Position numbers and translations under genes: made by a program. Under the pieces are notes generated by a model that ran no database searches, had not been told where the DNA came from, and saw only the letters and a list, made by a program, of their open reading frames with translations. From positions 4,464,001-4,528,000 of the forward strand of contig CM121341.1 in the NCBI GenBank assembly GCA_051530055.1: DNA of 64,000 nt, written 5' to 3'. Below are positions 44,196-54,420 of the stretch, piece after piece. The stretch is from Neoechinorhynchus agilis (taxonomy: Eukaryota; Acanthocephala). Every line of letters starts with the position of its first letter. The first letter of the stretch is position 1.

Positions 44196-46310
44196 CTAAA
44201 ATTCAGAGTGAGAAAAATCATTTGTGTTTTTAAGTAAATTCATTAATGATTTTCTTGAAGAGCTAGTTTTAGTGAGGGGGATAATAAAAGTTTTATTCAT
44301 ATTGATTATAAGATTGGCTTCCTTTAATAACAAAGATAAAATTTTAAGATAATTCCTAATATATGACAGTAAGCTAGATCGATTTCTAGCTTTTCCAAAT
44401 AGGAAAATGTCGTCCGCGTAGATTAATGGAAATATGTTATGAAAACCTTTAATTGGTCTGAAAACATAAATCATCGCGGTTAAGAAAAGGGTTGGTGAAA
44501 TTGGTGATTCTTGGGGAACATCGAAACGAGTGTAGAAGATTGTTGTGTAGATATTCATTTAGGAATTAATTATGATGGTGAACTGACGGAAAAAATTATG
44601 AATATATTAATCAGAATTGCGAACAATCACTGAAGACCAACGCATTGGTCGAAAATTCTGATTAATATATTCATAATTTTTTCCGTCAGTTCACCATCAT
44701 AATTAATGTAAAAGATTGTGTTATTTGGATCAATTTCATAATAAAAGCCTTTTGATTCAATCAAATATTGAATTTTATATATTAAATTTTGAGGAATTTT
44801 TAAGAACATCAGTACCTTATATAAACAGACTCTATCAAATGCCTTGTTTAAGTCGAGTTGAATTAAGATTTTGTTACAATATTTTCTCTCATTTAAATTA
44901 TGAAGATTAGCTAAAAGAGAGTGAACTCCCCGATGTCTGATAAATCCATGAAAGTAAGAGGGAATCAAATTATGAGTTTCTAAAAAGTGAATTAGTTTAC
45001 GATTTAAAACCCGCTCTAAGCATGAAATCAGAGGGTTTTGAATAGAAATGATCCTAATATGGTTTGGACTTGAGATGGCTCCCTTTGATTTAGGAATAAA
45101 AACTTTTTTCACCACGTTAATTTTTAAAAGATCCTCAAAATCTATTCTTTGGTTGATAAATTTCCTAAATATAGTTGTTCTAGCTTGAGTGTTCAGAGAT
45201 GTAAAAATCTTTGGAGAGACAGATAGGAAGTTACAAGCCTTAGATATGTTGGTCTTTGAAGCATTCAAAAGCTCCTCCATTTTAAAATTCCATCTAAATT
45301 TTTTCCCACGGAGAATAGGAATTGGAGGGGAGGAGTAGGCATTAAAAGTATGAAAAAGAAGAATAGCTTCAATAACCTTATGATAAGAGATTGTTCCAAT
45401 CCAAGATGCCGCTTTAGCTTTCCAGCTTAAGAATCTACGATTGAGTAAAATATTCCAGTACTCCTTTGATAACAAAGTTTGCTTGTTAATAATTATTTGG
45501 TCTTTTTTGATTTTGTCATAAAATTTTGTAATAAAAAACTTCTTCATGAAGTGGGCATGTAACGAAGAGTCGCCGTGTAAATTGGCAATAATTGCCTGTT
45601 TATAAAAAGCTTTGGCTTCTTTAGAAGCCGCTCGTCTCGAAATAAAAAATGAGGTGACTAAATGTTCTTTAGCCGCAGTTAAGATAATTTGATTAATTGA
45701 TAAAAAAGAGAGATTTGTAGAGTTTGTAAAAGAGTTAACTATGGAGTTATTAAAATTTTTAATACGTTCAGGATCCATAATAACATGGTCCTTGAGGGAT
45801 AGTCCTTTAGTGTGAAAAATTATTAAATCGTGCCACATTATAAGCTGGGATTGTATTTGTATTACTGGTAAAATTTAAAAGGTAGTCCATTTTTAAGAAT
45901 AGCGCCATCAATAAAGGAATGTCTATGATTGGAGAAATGGTGAAAAGATGGGAAATTCGGCAAAATAAAGATATGATATGCCAAGTAATTTGAGTTAAAA
46001 TCGCCGACGACTAAATCAGGATTCCAGTTCATAACAAAGCGAATTGCATATTTTAAGAATTTGGAAATATTTCATGAGAATCAGAAAAAGAGGGTAGTTT
46101 AAGGCATTTTGAACGTATTATCTGAGTTGAAAATATGTGAGTTTTAACAGCTAATAAGAGTTTAGGCGCCAAATTTCTATTTATAAAACATTGAAGCCCT
46201 CCAGAGAAACCTATATAGTTATTTGTTAATGATGCGGAGGGTGAGATTATAAATGAATCATATGCTGAGTGATTAAAGAGTCTTGAAAGCATAATATGTC
46301 CACTGTTTTA
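44196..46310 (-). mobile_element. APE-type LINE (endonuclease plus reverse transcriptase), broken
   Basis: High to low coordinate on the minus strand: an endonuclease remnant (NPDLVVGDFNSNYLAY, about 46030-45960, with the GDFN motif), a long frame 45838-44627 with KVFIPKSKG, PSYFHGFIRHRG and LIQLDLNKAFDRV (motif A), then 44558-44196 with VPQESPISPTLFLTAM (motif B) and LIYADDIFLFG (active site YADD). Frames change between endonuclease and polymerase. An inverted duplication at 44562-44706 separates motif A from motif B, so this copy cannot make a full polymerase. Clade not assigned; it differs from the Jockey/CR1-like relic at 25060. Confidence 0.85.
44562..44706. repeat. Inverted duplication inside the APE-type LINE
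   Basis: About 55 bp (AATTAATTATGATGGTGAAC to ATATTAATCAGAATT, 44562-44618) recurs as an essentially perfect inverted copy at 44652-44706, around a loop of about 35 bp. The copied sequence is LINE coding sequence, so it arose by local fold-back synthesis or repair rather than by insertion of another element. Confidence 0.85.
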
Positions 46311-46598
46311 GGTGTGTAGGTAAATTGAATGCTCTAGAAGCATTATAGGTAGAAAATGAAAAGTCAAGCTCTTGATCCATTATCGGGGGAATCCGAGAGC
46401 CTAACTTTTTTGCTTTCCGTAATATCCACTCGTGATCCCGATGGAGCTATATTAACTTCAGAGTATTGTCAGGTGAATAAAGGGTTAAATCTTTTCAGGT
46501 CCGGTGTTGACGGGTCAGGTGAGACCACAGAATGTATAGGGGGCAGTGTGTTGCCCAGATGCTGTAATATCCAGTTTAGAATTTTTTTTCAATATAAA
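46311..46598. other. Short gap between LINE copies
   Basis: No supported feature. An open frame crossing into the next relic is a reverse-strand shadow. Confidence 0.4.
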
Positions 46599-47153
46599 TC
46601 AATTTATTTTAAAATGATTAAATCGTCTCCGGACGCTGACCGCGTTTCCTCGTTGGATTGCGAGGCTTATTCTTTGGATCAGGAAAATCTTCTCGCGTCG
46701 CTCCCCTGTTTGTGCTGCAAGTCGTCGTCCGAGTTCGGCACAAAAGCTTCGTACCGAAGATCCCAGCGCCCCTTGTGTTTCCACGCCGAAAGGAAGGAAA
46801 ATGTAATTTTGTTTGAGCTCATTGTATTTCTCCGCTTTCCTCCTTTCGGCGGCACTCGCTGCTCCTCCCGTCTCCGCTAAAGCATCTTGCCGGTTGGACA
46901 TGGCGAGTGAGTCCACGCATTTTGCGTCCCAAATTAGACTCTTCCCTTCTTTCCAAGGGAAAACGGTCATACCGTCGGGACGCTTACCATCCGAGCGACA
47001 GAGGTGATTGGGCTCCAGGATGGTTGGAACGTGGATCGAGTTCAGAGCTCTGCTAATGATCGCGTTGAGCTCTGAGTGCCTTGGGAAACGACCGCTCGAT
47101 CTCTTGCAGTAGAGTCCATGTCTCCCGAGCACGTCAACTTTTATCCCTAGCAC
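46599..47153 (-). mobile_element. RLE-type LINE fragment (carboxy-terminal endonuclease)
   Basis: A 184-codon frame with HGLYCKRSSGRFPRHSELN, KRPDGMTVFPW, LIWDAKCVDSLA, ERRKAEKY and ISLAIQRGNAVSV, parallel to the end of the 40870 element at roughly half identity. It is truncated upstream at 47153 and otherwise open. A different subfamily from the 40870 copy. Confidence 0.88.
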
Positions 47154-47845
47154 TTGCTATTGAAGCGGGGCACAGGTTGGAAGTCCTAAACGTAGAGCGA
47201 CGGCTATTCGATTTTGTCAAATGCAATCCCTTGCGCTTATTTTTAGTTGTTCTCTTGCGCGAATGATTAATTGCATTTGAATAAAGGCATTTCGGTTTAA
47301 GGAACTTTGTCAAAGTTGTATAGATATTAAAAATCCTTTTTAAAAATTACCCGATTACAGCAACATTTTCTAATTCCATCGATGAACTTCGTTTTTACGT
47401 TGGTTTTGGAGGTTTGTAATATAATTCTTAACTTTCAATATGAATTCTGATGGTCGTCGAGTCAAAAACGTATCGATGCTTAATTTTAAGAATCATTCAT
47501 ATTATTGATTTCAAGTTAAGTCTCCGCTGGATTTAATGAAAGTTCTGGACTTTTTATAAAAGCTAAAATGAATTTATGTGATTATCCCGAAACAACAGGA
47601 AAATTTAGCACCCGAACAAAAATCGATGGTTTATTGAAACAAATCAATAATAGCGAATATGTGTGTGAAAGCGTCAATCGCTCACAATAAACTTTATTTC
47701 AAGCTAACATCTCGCTTTATCTGTGATTCCAAGCTAAGGAACCCAAAAGGATGTCTCCATCCCATTGTTGGAACCACAAAATACGCGAGGATTCGTTAAT
47801 CCCCGCTTTTCACTTGCCCCATTAAGCAATCCGATTCAGTTGAAC
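47154..47845. other. Intergenic, no gene recognised
   Basis: AT-rich region at the 3' side of the capping enzyme. Nothing supported. Confidence 0.5.
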
Positions 47846-50098
47846 TCAATTTTCTCCTTGAAAATTGCCTGCATTCTCATCCAAGCGTTTCGCAGCTTCC
47901 TCGTCGACCCGATTATAGTCTTCCAAACTACGTATATAAAACAACTTAGGATCGATTGTTGTTATTGTCCTGAAAAGCAAATCCTCTGTAACGGGCCTTT
48001 CAATACTTTCTTTGATCGCCATTGCAGTTTGGAAAGTATTGGCGATGTCTTTATCGTTTCTGACCCGAATCATCTTCCATTCACCTCCCTCGACAACGCA
48101 TTCGATTATCTTTTCATTGCATTGAAACAATTGAGCCGTGAGTCGAATCCGGGCGAACGGTTCATTGTACTTTCTAACATACAGAAATCCACCAGAACCG
48201 ATTTTTCGCTTTTCCATCACGTGGCCAGGAATTACCAATTTGAAGTCGACCGAATTCAGTCGTGGATGTTTATACTTTAGCAGCTCGTAAAATGTTCCAA
48301 AAATATAAGGCATATAAACGGGCTGAAATATAAGACCGTCTGTCTCATGAGGGACTTCTCTTTTAAACTTCTCATTCAAAAGATGTTTACTGTGTTTGAG
48401 GCCGTAAAAATCCTTTCTTCGAATCCCAAACGGTTCTCGACTTCGGTCTATCGCTCCGCATTCCATTGCACGATGACGAGGCAAAATAATCTCTCTCAAA
48501 ATGAGTTCCAAGCGTTTATCAAAGTCGAGTTCTTTACCGGCAGGATGCCCGTTGAATGCCAAGACGTCGAATATAAGAAATCGAGGAATCCGTTTGCCTT
48601 CAACTACATCTTCCACCATCTCTCCATCAAGCAAAGTCTGACGAAGATGATCTTTGGTGCCACGTTTCGTCACAAACGTCAGGTTTCTCACTTTAAAGAT
48701 TGAATTGCGCCGGTCAACCATATAAATTTCGTTTTTCGCTCGAATTAAACACAAATACCGGGTTCCGTCATCCTTCCAGCTTACGCGATAATCCAACTGC
48801 CGCAATGTTTGGATATTATTGAGTGTCATTGATACCGGCTGGCTACCGATGAATCCTCTTCCATGACTTTCTGGACAAAGGTCCTTTATGTTTTGTCGAA
48901 TTTCGTTGATTTTTCTTCGATCTCTGTCGTATCTTAGTCGATAGATGAACGCAACATCTACCGAGAAGCCCTCTGATAAACCTGTTGGTTGGTTTACTTC
49001 CTCATTCGAACTATCCAGAATGGAAGGATTTGGTTTTTCCGCTAGCGCGTCGATTTTCCTTTTTGATTTAAAATCTGCCGACTTTGGGTCAACTGCAACC
49101 CTTTTTCTACGTGGACTTTGTTCCCGGGTTTCCGAGTCCGTTGTTTGCGCCATTCGATTCGATCTTTTACGAAAACCGATGTCTTCATTTGATCTTTTTC
49201 TCGATTTCATGTGTTCATCCTCCTCTTTAATTATTTGAGTCTTGAGCGAAACATTCAACTCAGTTTGATGATCAGCGGACGATTGCGAAACTCTTCGCTT
49301 CGACCGAATGTTGTGCTCGTCCGAATCACTAATGGATCGTTTTCGTCCACCAGCGAACTTCTTTCTCTTAATGCCGGCGATATCGATTTCGTCGTTTGCT
49401 TCTTGCTTTGATCCATAATTTGTACTCGTTTCGATACTCACGGCTTCTGTCGAATTCTTGGTGGATGCCGGATCCTTGGTATCAATTTTGCGCTTTAATA
49501 GCACGCCGGTTCGCCAACTCGAGTACCGTAATCTCAATCCGTGAATAACTCGAGGAGCTTGAATTCCTGGGGCACGACATCTCCGAAATTCCGCTATGGC
49601 ACTTCTCAATTTCATTTTCTTCTTTTCAATCAGATAAGAAGAAATAAGAAAACCGGATTGATTGTATCCGCGTGTACAATGAACCGCGATGACTGAATTC
49701 GGTTTCGATTCCAGAAGGCTATCACAAATCTCCATAAATCTGTTTTTGATTTCCTTTCTCGGATAATCCTTGTGTTCGTCGCAGGGCAGACAATAGTGCA
49801 ATACATTGAAATGATCTGTGAATTCTTTGCTTTGATAATATTCTTCGTTATTGATAAGGCTAATGATCCCGGCAATAGATCGATTTTCGGCAATTTGGTG
49901 CATCCGGTTAATAGCAATCGCAGGAGTGAATCGTTTTGCCTCTGGAATGAGCGAATCGTATTGTGACGATAAAGGAGTCTTGCAAACGATAAAGCGGTCA
50001 TTAATGAGACACGAACTCATCGGTGCTGTATTTAACCACTGATGAGGAATTCGTAGAATTGATTTTGGTTGATTAATCGTGATTTTTTCCGAAGTCAT
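47846..50098 (-). CDS. RNGTT: mRNA capping enzyme (RNA triphosphatase + guanylyltransferase)
   Basis: Single exon, 750 aa, ATG at 50098. Residues about 15-205 are the cysteine-phosphatase-like RNA 5'-triphosphatase domain; its P-loop reads HCTRGYNQSGF, so the catalytic Cys is present but the Arg of HCx5R is Gln (codon CAA). Residues about 205-375 are a long charged linker (KRKKFAGGRKRS, SRKRSNEDIGFRKRSNRM), longer than in human RNGTT (597 aa total). Residues about 375-745 are the guanylyltransferase: motif I WKDDGTRY with the GMP-accepting Lys, LLDGEMV (III), FDVLAFNG (IIIa), ETDGLIFQP (IV), LLKYKHPRLNSVDFKL (V) and RVRNDKD (VI). It caps nascent Pol II transcripts. The guanylyltransferase looks fully functional; the triphosphatase is questionable because of the Gln. 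Confidence 0.95.
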   Translation of the reverse strand: MTSEKITINQPKSILRIPHQWLNTAPMSSCLINDRFIVCKTPLSSQYDSLIPEAKRFTPAIAINRMHQIAENRSIAGIISLINNEEYYQSKEFTDHFNVLHYCLPCDEHKDYPRKEIKNRFMEICDSLLESKPNSVIAVHCTRGYNQSGFLISSYLIEKKKMKLRSAIAEFRRCRAPGIQAPRVIHGLRLRYSSWRTGVLLKRKIDTKDPASTKNSTEAVSIETSTNYGSKQEANDEIDIAGIKRKKFAGGRKRSISDSDEHNIRSKRRVSQSSADHQTELNVSLKTQIIKEEDEHMKSRKRSNEDIGFRKRSNRMAQTTDSETREQSPRRKRVAVDPKSADFKSKRKIDALAEKPNPSILDSSNEEVNQPTGLSEGFSVDVAFIYRLRYDRDRRKINEIRQNIKDLCPESHGRGFIGSQPVSMTLNNIQTLRQLDYRVSWKDDGTRYLCLIRAKNEIYMVDRRNSIFKVRNLTFVTKRGTKDHLRQTLLDGEMVEDVVEGKRIPRFLIFDVLAFNGHPAGKELDFDKRLELILREIILPRHRAMECGAIDRSREPFGIRRKDFYGLKHSKHLLNEKFKREVPHETDGLIFQPVYMPYIFGTFYELLKYKHPRLNSVDFKLVIPGHVMEKRKIGSGGFLYVRKYNEPFARIRLTAQLFQCNEKIIECVVEGGEWKMIRVRNDKDIANTFQTAMAIKESIERPVTEDLLFRTITTIDPKLFYIRSLEDYNRVDEEAAKRLDENAGNFQGEN

Positions 50099-51354
50099 TC
50101 TTGATGATAGATAGATATCGTAGACTATTTTTGAGGATTATAAGATCGTTTCGCTTTACTTGGTCGTTTTTGAAAAGGTTATCTCGGATTGCAAATAAGC
50201 AAACATGACGTAAATATTGATTTTGGACTCACAAATATTGAAAGAGTATTGTTATTTGGATATTAAGCGTTGAGCCACATGAAAGACTTTCTATTATCAT
50301 TGCTTTGACTTAGTTTAAGAAAACAGCAAATTTTTGGATTTAAGACTTTAACAAAAATTAAGCCCGCATTTTCCAATGAGGACGATGTCTCTGGCTGAAT
50401 TCGATGGTAACGAGCAATTCTTTAGATTTTATTCGAATAACAAATCACTTAAAAAAACGCGTATCATTTGAATAACACGAATTCAGGTTTTGAAAGGCCT
50501 TAAAGATCTCATTTGTTAGACCCAGCGAATGTATAGCGCCCAGCAGATTTGCTGAACAAAGAATCAGACGAATCTTAGGACTTATCATCCCGGGTAATCG
50601 TGATAGCCACAATCAACTCACAAAAAGGAGGATGATCGCCTACTGGCAAGGATTTATGGACTTGTTGCGGAATCTAGGCAGCTAAAATTTCTTTAACAGG
50701 AAAACCAACTTATTTTAGACTCTTTTAAACCTTTTGTAATGCCAACAAATGTAAAAGTGGCCAGCGACATGGACAATCAAATTCAAGTAGTTACGAAACA
50801 CGTCGATGTTACCTTGGACCATCTTAGCGTCTAAAACGAAATGGGAAATTTTAATGGTTCGGACGTTCAAAAACAAAATAGAGCGATTTATTGGTCACAA
50901 ATTGAGCGATTAATCAATTTACTGCTTCGTTTTAAAAGTACGAATGTTAAATTCCGATTTCAAAGCGCTTTTGTTCATATCTTTTAGGCGTTATTCAACA
51001 GGGCGTTTTTTAGCAGACAATTCACATTGACCGCAATCGAGATTATTTTATGAGATTTACAAAGTATTTTCTGCACGGAAAGTCCTGATGCTCACGTTTA
51101 GTCTAGTAAATCTTAAAACGAAAGTTTTAATTCAAATTAGAATTTAAATGATTTTTCCAACGGAGTATCGTATCCGTTTGAAGATTTTAAAATTTATTGT
51201 CTTGCAAAATAAGGTAATCTGATGAGCCTTGAGCAATCTTCTTGTAAAACTACCTTTATTTCTGAGAATACGATTCCGTTGTTTATGGGAATATTTAAAC
51301 AATTTCTACTGCTTCAATAATTTGTTGAGCAGTGATTTTTGTTGAAGTACAAAA
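50099..51354. other. Intergenic, no gene recognised
   Basis: About 1.25 kb AT-rich sequence upstream of the capping enzyme. No supported exon, RNA gene or repeat. Confidence 0.5.
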
Positions 51355-51640
51355 CGTGCAATCACCACCGTCCGCAAAATCTTAACTTCTCTCATTCCTC
51401 GGCTGTCGCTATCACGTTAACAGCATTGCCTCGTTGTACTGCGAGCGAGATATTTTGTCGCAGGAATACACCTGCTCGTGCGTCGCCGGTCGCTTTTCTC
51501 AATTTATTCGAGAGATCCTGGAGCAGAGCGCCGAGCTGCCAAGCGCTCCATTCGTCTCTACTGCGAAGGGGTGGGCCCTTGCTAAATCGCTATATTTCCG
51601 TACCTTCCTCCCTTTCGCTGCCCCTTTGAAACACTTGAAC
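51355..51640 (-). mobile_element. RLE-type LINE 3' fragment
   Basis: Nearly identical to 28310-28580 (shared ATCACCACCGTCCGCAAAAT and CACCTGCTCGTGCGTCGCCG). Only the last part of the element is present; the minus strand would encode the extreme carboxy terminus. Confidence 0.85.
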
Positions 51641-51689
51641 ACCAGAAAATTAGGAGCTCAATTACATGGCCTAAATAGTAATTTAAAGG

Positions 51690-51850
51690 AAGTAAAACTG
51701 GCAGCCGAGCGAGTCTAGTTCTTATGGTCAAAGGGTTCAAAATCCCTAATAACACCGATGACTCAATAAAGAAAGGGGACGAAATACTTGATTGAAATAG
51801 GAAACTCACTGATGAGTCCTCTGAGGACCAATGAATCGCGATGGTTGACT
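51690..51850 (+). mobile_element. SINE relic
   Basis: Diverged SINE body: GGTTCAAAATCCCTAATAACACC in place of the B box region, GGGGACGAAATACTTGATTG, ACTCACTGATGAGTCC. It directly follows the LINE 3' fragment. Confidence 0.5.
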
Positions 51851-52084
51851 TTATGTTTGGAATCTTCTCCCCTTCCCCACACGAACTAAAAAAGGACGAA
51901 ACCTTTGCCTTCAAATTACACGGTCGATCACTCATCTGATCGCGCACTTGCAAATCCTGTTTCCGTTTTATTGATCAGAATAATCTGATGAATTCACAAG
52001 GAGCAAAATCGTAATAACGTATATGTATATATCATAAATTTGTCTGTGTTTTTTGTCGATTATCTCTTAAAAGAGCCATCCAAC

Positions 52085-52870
52085 GATATGGGGAGCGCTC
52101 CTCGCTCTCTCTCTACAGTGTGTTTGTGAAGACATCCCACTTCCGATGAGAACCTACCACCCACATCGGCGACGGCGACCTACTTTCTCTGTTTTCGATT
52201 AGTCCTTGTATTTCTCCGTCCACCACTATGGCCATTGTCCCGTTTATCCAAAACAACATCCCGTCGTTCAATAACGGGGATATCACTCTCCTCAGTCTCC
52301 TCCATTTCCTGCATCATACTCAAATGTAACCCCGTCCCCGATTATACGCCTTCCCCACCTTCCTCGCCCTTCCCGCCAATGCTCTCCATCTTCAAACCCA
52401 TTCACAATTTTCTTCCTTCGTAAACACCCGTAACCCCAACCTTTTTCATCCTTCCATCGCTCGTACCATCCTCTACCAAAAATCTTTCTTCCCTCAAGCC
52501 CAATCTTTCCTTAATAACCGGAGAACAAGGAAAGACTCCTAATCGGTCATCTCCTTTACATAGCCTCGGATCGCATTTTAACACCCCTTCAAAAACAAGT
52601 CCCATCTCCCTTGCCTTCAACATCCGTCATCCTTACATCGTTTAGCAAAGATAAATGCTGGCAAGTGTGTGGATCCTGCATTTCTTACATAAACAAAAAC
52701 GTGTGTTTATTACCCTCAAAAATATCGGACGTAATAAATTCCTCACCGTTTTTATCCACTTCACCGACTCCAGCATTATCTTTCCCACAATGCACCGTCC
52801 AGTATTTTCCCTAACTGAACTAAATGTTTCTAATCTAAAATTAATAAAGAACTTATTTTTTGACTCGTAA
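52085..52870 (+). mobile_element. Probable LINE-derived CT-rich segment
   Basis: Pyrimidine-rich sequence with fragmentary frames (ISLSSVSSISCIILKCNPVP at 52285; FITLKNIGRNKFLTVFIHFT at 52700) resembling in composition the Jockey/CR1-like LINE sequences at 25060 and 29091. It probably represents the 5' or first-frame region of such an element. No diagnostic motif was found, so this is a composition-based call. Confidence 0.35.
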
Positions 52871-53001
52871 GCTACTATTTTTGAAAATCAGTCTAGCATG
52901 AGCGAAATAAAGTTTGATCATAAGTAAAACGGACCATTTTCTCCATAAAATAATCTTTAAAACCCAAAATAATAATTTTTTCTTCAAAATGCACAACACC
53001 T

Positions 53002-53854
53002 TCACTCTTCTTTATGTTCGTCACTATCTTCAGCCTTCGAGTCTTCATGGAGAAGGACGTATTCTCGAGTACTAAATGCGAATCGAATAACATCCTTTTC
53101 TCTTAATTCATAAAAGCGCTGAGGTTCAATCTTCTCGTCATTTAGAAAGGTTCCATTTGAAGAGTTTAGATCGATAATATAGGGCAGAATCCGTCTTCCA
53201 TGGCTACCATCGGCTCGGTCGAATTGAACAGATCTGTATTGCAACACGGCGTGTTGACTCGAACATGACGGATGATCGATTGGAATGTCAGCTACTAATC
53301 GATTTCGCCCGAACAAATACGCACTTTGTCGATGCACTGAGTAGAAAGGGATATTTTGCCCTTCTTTAAAAGGATAAAGTCTCCATCGTTTTCGAGGTCG
53401 TCTTGCTTCATTTGGTTGCGAGTATTTTATAACAATACCACGGTAGGTATTAGTGTCTCGAAGAAGGTTACCAGTCAAGTCAAAGTTAACGCCATCATTC
53501 GTCTTTTCTTTTTCCAAATCGGCTGAACGTGGACCCCATTCGTATTTGGCCCTTGGTGGCGATTGGCGAATATCTTAAACGTTTTTCGGGCAATAAAATA
53601 CGATTCTAAGTTCGTTTTTGCAATAGTAGCACTCGTAAAATCAATTAAATTTTTAGGATTTTCTCTCTCTCGAACAAATCACAAAACCCTCTTTTTTGCC
53701 TAAGTGGATCCCATTCGTATTTGGCCCTTGATGGCGATTGGCGAATATCTTAAACGTTTTTCGGGCAATAAAATACGATTCTAAGTTCGTTTTTGCCTTC
53801 ATCACCTCGAGGATCCAACATTGCTTTTCTAAATCGCACAACTGATTTTCTCAT
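53002..53854 (-). CDS. SNIP1: SNIP1-like FHA-domain protein (2 exons)
   Basis: Exon 1 is 53854-53806 (ATG at 53854) and exon 2 is 53573-53002; phase 1 on both sides gives 206 aa. Residues about 75-190 are a forkhead-associated domain: YLFGRNRLVADIPIDHPSCS, SQHAVLQYR and IDLNSSNGTFLND, the GR, SxxH and NG motifs that bind phosphothreonine. The amino-terminal half has KYEWGP and GNLLRDTNTYRGIVIKY as in SNIP1/Pml1. Family members act in pre-mRNA retention and splicing (RES complex) and microRNA biogenesis in the nucleus. The tail is acidic (SKAEDSDEHKEE). The protein is shorter than human SNIP1, lacking the Arg/Ser-rich amino terminus. The intron is enlarged to 232 bp by a tandem duplication of the acceptor region. 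Confidence 0.9.
53528..53790 (-). repeat. Tandem duplication of the SNIP1 exon 2 acceptor region
   Basis: About 86 bp (CCCATTCGTATTTGGCCCTT to TAAGTTCGTTTTTGC) are present at 53534-53621 and again at 53704-53791, differing by about one base. Each copy holds a TTTAAG acceptor and the first codons of exon 2. The proximal copy (acceptor at 53744) leads into a frame that stops near 53650; the distal copy leads into the real exon. Confidence 0.9.
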
Positions 53855-54009
53855 AAAAATATTTGGCTACAAACTATTTTCAAAAACATTGGTTAAACAT
53901 TCTGCGATGTTTGGTCGGACAGCACCGATTATTTTAATGGTGAGAGGGTTTTAAAAATGTAGATATATTTAAAGATTGAATTGTTCACTTTAGAAATCTG
54001 GCACCCGGT

Positions 54010-54420
54010 TTAGAATTGATCACTCTTTACCGGCTGAGTCTTCTAGGGAGCTGCGTTTTTGATTCTATTGTGGAAAATGAAATCGACCATCTACTATCGA
54101 ACATCACGATGCTGTGCGATAGAGTCCGGGGACTTTCGTCACACGAGGCTCTATTCCTGATCAAGAATACCCTCTTCATCCCGAAACTACTTTATAAACT
54201 GCGAACGGCTACCTTGTTCAATCACGTCGATAAGTTAAAGAAGCTCGATGACATTGTGAAGGCGTGTCTCGAGCACATTTTAAATATTCAACTATCCGAC
54301 GAGGGCTGGCTACAAACAGTAGATGTGTCGTTGCTCGCGTTTTTAGGATCATTCGAAGGGAGTCGGGATTTGGTACCAAGTTGTTCAAAACAAATCCGTA
54401 TCCATTCTCGAGACACCGCC
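54010..54420 (+). mobile_element. RLE-type LINE fragment (between polymerase and endonuclease)
   Basis: The plus strand reads LSLLGSCVFDSIVENEIDHL, HEALFLIKNTLFIPKLLYKL and ILNIQLSDEGWLQ, collinear with LELLGSCVLEE, HDALFLLKNCIFIPRILHKL and ILNIKLPDTGWTQ in the 40870 element. It is an internal fragment with no ends, adjoining the 3' side of the viral fossil. Confidence 0.85.

Noticed and set aside
47765-49966. Plus-strand open frames across the capping enzyme
   Set aside because: Antisense shadows of a recognised single-exon gene; no independent domain.
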